This document shows positions 26,749 through 33,640 of a stretch of 34,485 bases of DNA, in pieces (position 1 is the first letter of the stretch; the number at the start of each line of letters is the position of its first letter). The notes below the pieces were generated by a model. It had not been told where the DNA came from. It made no database searches and was given only the letters and a program-made list of their open reading frames with translations. A program made the translations under genes and the position numbers. The DNA lies in NCBI GenBank assembly GCA_026983735.1, contig JALSTN010000255.1, positions 1 to 34,485 on the forward strand, in the 5' to 3' direction. This DNA is from Saprospiraceae bacterium (GTDB lineage: Bacteria; Bacteroidota; Bacteroidia; Chitinophagales; Saprospiraceae).

Positions 26749-27681
26749 ATGAAAAAATATATTTTTTTATTACTCGGAGTGGCGTTGATGTTTGCCTCTT
26801 GTAAAGATCCCAATAAGACTCCGGTATTGACTTTTGAAAAAGCTACTGTCGGGGCATATCCCCGATTGGTCAATCTAATCACAGGCGAGTATGACTTGAA
26901 GGACCTTACAGGTTCTAGTCTGAAATATCAAGTACAATTTGTAGATGAGTCTAATGGAACACTTGTCAGCGAATACGTTATCAATGCTCGTTATGATGGA
27001 AAGAATGTAAGCAAGGATATGATCGAATATAAGCGTATTGCAAAGTCCTCCTTTACCGACTTTGATGGCAATAAAGGCGTGGAGGTTTCTATTCCTCTTA
27101 CTGAAGTATTGAATGCCTTTGGAGTCGATGTATCGGAAACCGCAGCAGGTGATGTCATTAGCTTTAGTACTACTTTAGTGCTGGATGATGGCCGACAATT
27201 TTCTGCCAATAACTCTTCTCCCACAGTACGTGGAAGTGCGTTTAAAGGGTACTTTACATTTACTGGAAAGTTGACCTGTCCATTACCGGAGGACAGTTTT
27301 GTAGGTACTTATGTATTGAGCTATGCCGATGATGACAATGCCCAAATGGGATTCACTTATCCATTTGCTCCGGGAGAGGTAACTGTATCTACCATTCCTG
27401 GATCTTCTACCAGAAGGTCGTTTGGCGGTACATGGTTGCCGGGTGTAGTCGGATCATCAGAGAGCTTAGGCTTTGATGTCGTCTGTGATGTTGTAGTATT
27501 CGAGAATTTTGATTCTGGTCGCGGTTGCGGAGATGGAAGTATTGTGATTGGACCGGGTGCCCCTGCGCCGATTGACATTACAAATGATAACGTCATTACC
27601 TTAAACATCATCGATTATAAGAAAGATGGTGGATGTGGTGTTGGCCCCATTGAAAAGACGATCATTTTAACTAAGAAATAA
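26749..27681 (+). CDS. Small lipoprotein of the SusCD operon, function unknown
   Basis: The 310-residue protein has a lipoprotein signal MKKYIFLLLGVALMFASC with C18. The mature protein is beta-rich and acidic, with SLKYQVQFVDESNGTLVSEYVINARYDGK, a central EVSIPLTEVLNAFGVDVSE, and FKGYFTFTGKLTCPLPEDSFVGTYVLSY. Later cysteines (VVCDVV, RGCGDG, GGCGVG) could form disulfides. I do not recognise a named family. Its place as the third gene after SusC/SusD, with the terminator right after, suggests a SusE/SusF-like surface lipoprotein that helps bind the same ligand. That is inference from position, not from sequence. Confidence 0.82.
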   Translation: MKKYIFLLLGVALMFASCKDPNKTPVLTFEKATVGAYPRLVNLITGEYDLKDLTGSSLKYQVQFVDESNGTLVSEYVINARYDGKNVSKDMIEYKRIAKSSFTDFDGNKGVEVSIPLTEVLNAFGVDVSETAAGDVISFSTTLVLDDGRQFSANNSSPTVRGSAFKGYFTFTGKLTCPLPEDSFVGTYVLSYADDDNAQMGFTYPFAPGEVTVSTIPGSSTRRSFGGTWLPGVVGSSESLGFDVVCDVVVFENFDSGRGCGDGSIVIGPGAPAPIDITNDNVITLNIIDYKKDGGCGVGPIEKTIILTKK

Positions 27682-27696
27682 TCTCTTTAAACAAGC

Positions 27697-27731
27697 AAAA
27701 AAGGCCATCATATGTATGATGGCCTTTTTTT
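27697..27731 (+). terminator. Strong intrinsic terminator closing the SusCD operon
   Basis: GGCCATCATA (27703-27712) and TATGATGGCC (27715-27724) form a perfect 10-base stem with a 2-base nominal loop, flanked by A6 and T7 tracts that extend the stem. The A and T tracts would allow it to work in both directions. It sits 16 bases after the lipoprotein stop and separates that operon from the FG-GAP gene. Confidence 0.9.
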
Positions 27732-27787
27732 GTTATTATCAATAAGAAGTGACGTCTTTTGGCTTTACAATATTTAGAATTCCGGTG

Positions 27788-27795
27788 TATCTTTG
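27788..27795 (+). promoter_or_regulatory. Candidate -7 box of the FG-GAP/ASPIC gene
   Basis: TATCTTTG, an exact TAnnTTTG match, lies 134 bases before the ATG at 27929 and after the operon terminator. It implies an independent transcript with a leader of about 128 bases. TTTTG is present at 27757-27761. Confidence 0.45.
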
Positions 27796-27928
27796 ATCTG
27801 TTTATTAATAATAACTAATAAATTTAGCTAATTTGGGTCTTGCCTTTTAAATCATAGTTTTTTTAAATCATTGTTTTTAATTTATGTGAACGCGCAGCGG
27901 TTTCATAACTACTGAAAATTAATAATAG

Positions 27929-30900
27929 ATGAAATACAGGATTTTTTATATGCCCCTTATCATACTTTACTTGTTAGTTGGAGGAGTAGAGGTGTGTATT
28001 GGCCAAGAGCTTAAAGATACTTCTTCCCCTATATTTGAATTGTTGGATAGCGAGCAGACAGGAGTGGATTTTAACAATGTCTTACAGCCGGACTTGAGCA
28101 CAAATGCAAATCTCTTTGACTTTGATTATTTTTACAATGGTGCCGGAGTAGGTATTTTGGATTATAATAAGGATGGATTGCAGGATATATTTTTTTGTGG
28201 GAATCAAGTTGGGGATAGGCTGTTTAAGAATTTGGGGAACATGAGATTTGAAGATGTCACGGACAAGGTCAATATGGTTGATATTCCGGGCTGGTCAAAT
28301 GGTGTAAGTATAGTAGATATTAATCAAGATGGCTGGGTGGATATTTATGTAAGTCGAGGAGGTCCCCAAGCAGGCTTGAGTAGAAGAAACTTGTTGTGGA
28401 TTAATCATCGCGGACAATACTTTTCTGATGAAGCTGATACTTACGGGTTAGGTGATAGAGGACTAAGTACGCAGTCTGTTTTCTTTGATTATGATCGGGA
28501 TGGAGACTTGGACTGTTTTGTGATGAATGAAAATGAATATTATGGTCATCCTCCGTTAGATTTTTATAATAGAGTTGGAGTTGATTCTACTGCTTTTTAT
28601 AACAGTTCTTCCCATCTGTATCAAAATACAAACAATGGATTTGTTGATGTAAGCATTGGAGCAGGAATTTTACGTCCATCCTTTGGGTTAGGAGTATCGG
28701 TAGTGGATATCGATGAGGATGGGTGGTTAGACCTTTATATGAGTAACGACTATTTCATACCGGAAGCCCTATTTATTAATCAGAAAAATGGAACTTTCAA
28801 AGAAGAGGGGAAGAAACGGTTTCAGCAGATGCCCTTTTATGGGATGGGAGTGGATATTGCTGATTTAGATAATGATGGAGATCAAGATATTTTTGTCTTG
28901 GATATGGCTTTTGGGGATCATTATCGCTCGAAAAAGCTCATGCGATCAATGAATGTGGATAATTTTAATTTTTTAGTCAAAACCTTGGGTTTGCCTTATC
29001 AGTATATGTATAATGCCCTACAGCTCAATAATGGAATGGGGGCATTTGATAATATTGCTCAATACGGAGGAGTAGCCAAAACCGGATGGAGTTGGGCAGC
29101 CATTTTAGAGGACTTGGATAATGATGGTTTAAGAGACATTTATGTGACAACCGGTTATAGGAAATATGGGATGGATAATGATTTTCAGCAACGTGTCAAA
29201 GCTATCCAAGCTACTTATGAAGGACAGGTGCCACTCATGGAGAAAAAAAAGCTCTATAACAGTATGTGGAGTGAACGTTGGCCTAATGTGGCTTTTCGAA
29301 ATGGTGGTGATATGAAATTTGAGGATAAAGCCGAAGCCTGGGGATTGAGCACTCCTTCTTATTCCAATGGGGCTGCGATAGCAGACCTTAATAATGATGG
29401 CTTGATAGATATTGTTGTAAATAATATTGATCACGACGCATTTATTTACAAAGGGAAGAGAACTGATCAACATTGGATAAATATAGATTTCTCCTCAGAT
29501 TTTAAGGAGGATCATCCGACAGTTAGACTTTACGCCAAAGGAGTTAGAATGATGAATGAAGTACGTAGGGTTAGAGGATATTTTTCAAGTTCCCAACCAC
29601 TGGCACATTTCGGACTTGGGGCGATTGACCATATAGACAGTATAACAATTGCTTGGAGTGAAGGCAGAGGTGTTACTTTATATGATGTTCCTGTCGATAC
29701 AAATATTGTATATCACAGGGGAAACACCATCATAGACTTGGAATCTGCATGGACAATACGAAGTGGTGATCATAGTATTTTGAAAGCAGTTGATCCAGAG
29801 AAATTGGGGTTGGTGTATCGTCACAAGGAGAACCCTTATGATGACTTCAGAGAAGAAGTACTGCTTCCATACAAACAGTCTACGCTCGGTCCTCCTTTGG
29901 TAGCGGGAGATATCAATGGAGATGGTCGGGAGGATTTGATTGTAGGGGGAGCATATGGGCAAGCTACCACCATTTTTATAAATGGAAAACAGGGGTTCAA
30001 CCATTTCATACCCCAATCTTTTTATAGGGATATGGATCATGAGGATGGTGGATTTACTCTATTTGATATGGATAAGGATGGAGATTTGGATTTGTTTGTG
30101 GTAAGCGCGGGCAATGCGGAGGACAAAGGAGATTCGATGTATTACGATAGACTTTACGTCAATCCGGGGAATGGAGATTTTAGATTATCGCGATATTTTG
30201 CAGATTCTATTCCTTATAATTCAGGAGTTTCTGCCGAGGCAATGGACATAAATCAGGATGGTCGTATGGATATTGTGGTCGGCAATCGAATTATTCCACA
30301 CGAATATCCACAAGCTGCTGCTTCGTATATCTTGGTGCAGACGGATACAGGGTGGATTGAGAATACCGAAGAGCTGGCACCGGAATGGTTGAAGGCCGGT
30401 ATTGTAAATGACATGTTAGTAAGTGATTTTGACGGGGATGGGATAAAGGACTTAATTTCGGTAGGAGAGTGGGGAGCTCCACATTTTTATAGATGTAAGG
30501 ATGGCAACTTAAAGGAGGTTACTGCTGAGATGGGGGTAGATAACTTAAAGGGATGGTGGTGGAGTATTACGACATTGGATTATAATAATGATGGGCGTCC
30601 CGATTACTTATTAGGCAATGCAGGCTTGAACATGAAATATAAGGCGAGTGCGTCAAATCCATTTGAGATATTTGCTGGGGATATGGATGAGAATAAGACT
30701 TGGGATGTTGTATTGGCTCATCAGGAAGGGGATCATGTCGTCCCTGTACGGGGAAAAGAGTGTTCTTCACAGCAGATGCCTTTCATAAAGGAAAAATTTA
30801 AGACCTATGATGCGTATGCATCTGCTACTTTAAGTGACATATATGGAGAAAAATTGGGTGAGGTGTATAAGAGAAATGTCAACACTTTTCAATCGATTCT

Positions 30901-31258
30901 GTTGGTCAGCAAAAAGGGGAAGGGGTATGAAATATTACCCTTGCCATGGGAAGCACAATTATTCCCAATCACTGATGGAGTGGCGGCTGACTTTGATGGA
31001 GATGGTCAAGAGGAACTGTTTGTCATTGGCAATGAGTTTAATACAGAAGCGGAGACTCCAAGATGGGATGCAGGACATGGCTTAATTCTTGAAAGTCAAG
31101 ATAAAGGGGGGCTTCGGGTTATGAAAAGTGAAAAAGGGTGGTTGGTGAAAGGGAATTATAAGCATATTCAAACCCTAAGATGGAAGGAGAAGGAGCATCT
31201 TCTTATCCTTACAGAGAATAATGGAAGATTGAGTTGTTTTACCTATAAGACACAGTAA
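27929..31258 (+). CDS. Secreted FG-GAP (VCBS) repeat protein with ASPIC/UnbV domain
   Basis: The 1109-residue protein has an N-terminal signal (about 1-26, ending CIGQ; C23 is not in a convincing lipobox). At least twelve calcium-loop repeats of the form DxNxDGxxD are visible, for example DYNKDGLQDIFF (78-89), DINQDGWVDIYV, DYDRDGDLDCFV, DIDEDGWLDLYM, DLDNDGDQDIFV, DINGDGREDLIV, DMDKDGDLDLFV and DFDGDGIKDLIS. They build beta-propeller blades. An ASPIC/UnbV domain sits between two groups of repeats at about residues 514-594 (TVRLYAKGVRMMNEVRRVRGYFSSSQPLAHFGLG). Relatives include human CRTAC1, and in Bacteroidota such genes often stand beside SusC/SusD pairs. The function is unknown; extracellular ligand binding is likely. 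No T9SS sorting tail is present. Confidence 0.92.
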   Translation: MKYRIFYMPLIILYLLVGGVEVCIGQELKDTSSPIFELLDSEQTGVDFNNVLQPDLSTNANLFDFDYFYNGAGVGILDYNKDGLQDIFFCGNQVGDRLFKNLGNMRFEDVTDKVNMVDIPGWSNGVSIVDINQDGWVDIYVSRGGPQAGLSRRNLLWINHRGQYFSDEADTYGLGDRGLSTQSVFFDYDRDGDLDCFVMNENEYYGHPPLDFYNRVGVDSTAFYNSSSHLYQNTNNGFVDVSIGAGILRPSFGLGVSVVDIDEDGWLDLYMSNDYFIPEALFINQKNGTFKEEGKKRFQQMPFYGMGVDIADLDNDGDQDIFVLDMAFGDHYRSKKLMRSMNVDNFNFLVKTLGLPYQYMYNALQLNNGMGAFDNIAQYGGVAKTGWSWAAILEDLDNDGLRDIYVTTGYRKYGMDNDFQQRVKAIQATYEGQVPLMEKKKLYNSMWSERWPNVAFRNGGDMKFEDKAEAWGLSTPSYSNGAAIADLNNDGLIDIVVNNIDHDAFIYKGKRTDQHWINIDFSSDFKEDHPTVRLYAKGVRMMNEVRRVRGYFSSSQPLAHFGLGAIDHIDSITIAWSEGRGVTLYDVPVDTNIVYHRGNTIIDLESAWTIRSGDHSILKAVDPEKLGLVYRHKENPYDDFREEVLLPYKQSTLGPPLVAGDINGDGREDLIVGGAYGQATTIFINGKQGFNHFIPQSFYRDMDHEDGGFTLFDMDKDGDLDLFVVSAGNAEDKGDSMYYDRLYVNPGNGDFRLSRYFADSIPYNSGVSAEAMDINQDGRMDIVVGNRIIPHEYPQAAASYILVQTDTGWIENTEELAPEWLKAGIVNDMLVSDFDGDGIKDLISVGEWGAPHFYRCKDGNLKEVTAEMGVDNLKGWWWSITTLDYNNDGRPDYLLGNAGLNMKYKASASNPFEIFAGDMDENKTWDVVLAHQEGDHVVPVRGKECSSQQMPFIKEKFKTYDAYASATLSDIYGEKLGEVYKRNVNTFQSILLVSKKGKGYEILPLPWEAQLFPITDGVAADFDGDGQEELFVIGNEFNTEAETPRWDAGHGLILESQDKGGLRVMKSEKGWLVKGNYKHIQTLRWKEKEHLLILTENNGRLSCFTYKTQ

Positions 31259-31640
31259 AATAGACAAAATTAAGGATAAGTACTCCCTGATTTAAAGGCC
31301 AAAGGTAAAATATTCCATTTTTATAAAAAAAGTTAAAGGGTCAGGCAGCATTTTGAGATTATAAAGCATCTATAGAGTATAGAAAATCATTTAGGCATGT
31401 CGAAACTTTAGGGTTTTGACTTGGTATGTGATTTGCATTATATTAGAATGAAGATGAGCCATATGTTCAAGTGATATGTAACATAGTGGGAGTGTATAAG
31501 TAGATTTGAAAATGGGAAGAGAGGCGGAAAAGAGAAAAATGAAGTTTGAATTGCTGTTAAAGTTTATCCCATTGGTGAAAAAATATGTATATTTACGTTC
31601 TTATTTAGACTACTAACTATTATTAGAAATATTAATCATT
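31259..31640. other. Intergenic region before the PorP/SprF gene
   Basis: These 382 bases show no coding potential, clear hairpin terminator or exact -7 box. A TATATTTA sequence near 31590 is the closest promoter-like element. I see nothing else in it. Confidence 0.4.
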
Positions 31641-32684
31641 ATGAGGAGTTTTTTTATTACTTTGATTGTCATAGCTTTATCCTTTTCTATTCAGGCGCAG
31701 GATATTCATTTTTCACAGTTTTATGCAGCGCCATTAGATTTGAACCCAGCTATGACCGGAGTCATGAAGTGCAAAATGCGTTTTAGTGCAAATTACCGTA
31801 ACCAATGGGCCCCTATTTTAAAAAGCAATGCGTATAATACGTATATGTTCAGCTATGATCAGAAGGTACCGGTAGGCCGATATGATTATTTTGGGTTTGG
31901 GGCCAATTTTTGGGGAGATAAAGCGGGGGCATTAGGGTTTGGTACGGTACAGTTCCGAGCATCTGCTGCTTATAGCAAAAGATTAGGGGGGGACAGAACA
32001 AGTTCTCATTATCTGGTCTTTGGTGCCAATGGAGGGTTAAACCAACGATCTATCAACTTCCAAAATGCCCAGTATGGTTCACAACATGACGGTAAAGGCG
32101 GTTGGGATTCCAATGGACCGATTGACCCTTCTCAATTAAATGTAAACGATCGATTTTTATTTGCAGATGTAGCAGTAGGAGCCCTATGGTATAGTATTCT
32201 TAATCGTCACAATAGCTTTTGGGCGGGAGTGGCGATGAATCATTTAAACCAAGCCAATGTTTCCTTTTATAGAGCTGATGTGGTGCCGCTCTATTCCAAG
32301 TTTACCTTTCATGCAGGCGGTGAATTTAGAATGAGCAGGCAAATGTATATTGTTCCGGGTGTTGTATTCTTTAATCAAGGGCCTTCTTGGGAAACAAATG
32401 CCGGTACTAGTTTAAGATTTAACCTTACCAAAAGTCGTTTTGAGGAACAGTCCTTTGATATTGGGTTATGGGCTAGGGTGTCTAATGGTGAAGAAAAGCC
32501 GACATTTGATGCAATCATCTTAAGTACGAGATTTGATTATAATAAATTCGGTTTAGGATTTACCTATGATATTAATACTTCAAGCCTCCGTCAAGCTAAC
32601 GCAGCTAATGGTTCGTTTGAACTATCACTCGTATACGTAATATGTGGTCCGGAGCGCAGAGGCGTTTATTGTCCTAATTTCTAG
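31641..32684 (+). CDS. PorP/SprF-family type IX secretion system membrane protein
   Basis: The 347-residue outer-membrane protein has a signal peptide (about 1-19, ending IQAQ) and the family's hallmark opening DIHFSQFYAAPLDLNPAMTGVMKCKMRFSANYRNQWAPI. Beta-strand segments follow through to the end (DYNKFGLGFTYDINTSSLRQANAANGSFELSLVYV). The CGPERRGVYCPNF tail is also typical of this family. In Flavobacterium SprF helps export the SprB adhesin, and paralogues usually sit next to a large gliding-motility-type cargo gene. Here no such cargo is adjacent: the left neighbour is the FG-GAP protein and the right neighbour is a tRNA. It may be an orphan paralogue serving a remote cargo. Confidence 0.93.
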   Translation: MRSFFITLIVIALSFSIQAQDIHFSQFYAAPLDLNPAMTGVMKCKMRFSANYRNQWAPILKSNAYNTYMFSYDQKVPVGRYDYFGFGANFWGDKAGALGFGTVQFRASAAYSKRLGGDRTSSHYLVFGANGGLNQRSINFQNAQYGSQHDGKGGWDSNGPIDPSQLNVNDRFLFADVAVGALWYSILNRHNSFWAGVAMNHLNQANVSFYRADVVPLYSKFTFHAGGEFRMSRQMYIVPGVVFFNQGPSWETNAGTSLRFNLTKSRFEEQSFDIGLWARVSNGEEKPTFDAIILSTRFDYNKFGLGFTYDINTSSLRQANAANGSFELSLVYVICGPERRGVYCPNF

Positions 32685-32756
32685 ACCATCTACTTTGCCT
32701 TTCGAATTTCGTTTTTCTTTATCCATCAGTTGTTTGGGTGAGAAGTTTAAATAAAT

Positions 32757-32798
32757 AACACAACAGGGGAATACTTCGGTATTCTCCTGTTGTGTTTT
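32757..32798 (+). terminator. Intrinsic terminator with a UUCG tetraloop after porP/sprF
   Basis: An 18-base arm (32757-32774) pairs with 32779-32796 with a single G-U wobble. The arms are closed by C(TTCG)G, the exceptionally stable tetraloop, and followed by a short T-run. The stem starts about 72 bases after the stop codon. Confidence 0.85.
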
Positions 32799-33003
32799 AA
32801 GAGGTGCCCTTACTGGTGATAGTAAATAGAAGAGGAGTCAGCGATTTTTTGTGTTGTTGAGAGCGGATTCCTTATTACTTTTCTCAACATAAAGGGACTA
32901 AGTCTTGTAATTAACAGCCATTAATGACGAATAAAAAGATATTAAAAGACAATCAATATTAAAAGCGGAATGCCATATGTGCATCTTTTAGCCAAGATTA
33001 GCC

Positions 33004-33189
33004 CTATATTGGTAAGGTATTGGGATATCTACCAAGAGGGATTGATATTTGAATAGAAATAGCAGAATCAACAGGAGTAGCGATAGATGTGAAAGTATAG
33101 CAACCGTCCAAAGTAATCAGAAACATATACATACAACACTCGTTCAAAGGTGTTCCTTGTTCTCCCCTCAAAAAGCCGAAAAGAATCAC
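33004..33189 (-). pseudogene. Possible remnant of a small protein gene
   Basis: An open stretch of about 80 codons on the minus strand, with no ATG and only a GTG at 33189, reads LKKLDSIPSYKVILFGFLRGEQGTPLNECCMYMFLITLDGCYTFTSIATPVDSAISIQISIPLGRYPNTLPI. The composition looks protein-like, but no family is recognised and no promoter or start fits. It could equally be chance. Confidence 0.2.
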
Positions 33190-33334
33190 TTTGTACGACG
33201 GAATACTATCTAATTTCTTAAGACTTATTAGCCGAGCACCCGCTTTTTTGTCCTATCATGCCATCCATCCCTCTGAATTGCTGAGAAAAAATAAAAAAAA
33301 AGGTATGATTTCTATTTCATATAACAAATGATAC

Positions 33335-33342
33335 TATCTTTG
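33335..33342 (+). promoter_or_regulatory. Candidate -7 box of tRNA-Lys
   Basis: TATCTTTG, followed by CA, ends 25 bases before the tRNA. A TTTC at 33309-33312 is the best -33 candidate, starting 26 bases before the box. Confidence 0.55.
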
Positions 33343-33367
33343 CACCGCGTTAGAATCGCAGATACTT

Positions 33368-33440
33368 GACTCGGTAGCTCAGCCGGTAGAGCAACGGCCT
33401 TTTAAGCCGTGGGTCCTGGGTTCGAATCCCAGCCGGGTCA
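33368..33440 (+). tRNA. tRNA-Lys (anticodon UUU)
   Basis: The 73 bases fold into a full cloverleaf. The acceptor stem is GACTCGG/CCGGGTC with a single T-G pair, the D arm is GCTC/GAGC, and the anticodon stem ACGGC/GCCGT has loop CTTTTAA. The variable loop is GGGTC, the T arm CTGGG/CCCAG has loop TTCGAAT, and the discriminator base is A. CCA is not encoded. It is a lone tRNA with its own promoter box and terminator. Confidence 0.97.
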
Positions 33441-33444
33441 CCCG

Positions 33445-33481
33445 AAGCCTTGATTTCAACTATTGAAATTAGGGCTTTTTT
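33445..33481 (+). terminator. Intrinsic terminator after tRNA-Lys
   Basis: AAGCCTTGATTTCAA (33445-33459) pairs along its whole length with TTGAAATTAGGGCTT (33463-33477), allowing two G-U pairs. The loop is 3 bases, and a T-run ends at 33481. It begins 4 bases after the tRNA. Confidence 0.85.
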
Positions 33482-33640
33482 ATTGTACTTAATGAAGATT
33501 GTATCCCGTTATACTTTGAAGATTGAATTAGGTTAATCGTGCGTAAACGGGACCTTGGAAAGACAAGCTTCAAGGTTTTGAGTTTCGGGTTTGACCAATC
33601 CCCTGAAAGATCTTTAGTCAATTATAAAAAGTAAATATAC

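Larger units (their letters stand above)
32799..33367. other. Non-coding or degenerate region before tRNA-Lys
   Basis: There is no confident gene in this stretch. It has a tight direct repeat ATATTAAAAG (two copies around 32939 and 32957), a short minus-strand open stretch with coding-like composition (see the candidate remnant at 33004-33189), and the tRNA promoter box at 33335-33342. Confidence 0.4.

Noticed and set aside
7601-27795. TTG placed exactly 26 bases before the -7 boxes at 7630, 20509 and 27788
   Set aside because: The spacing is longer than the usual Bacteroidota -33/-7 distance, TTG is a very short word, and the offset was chosen after seeing it.
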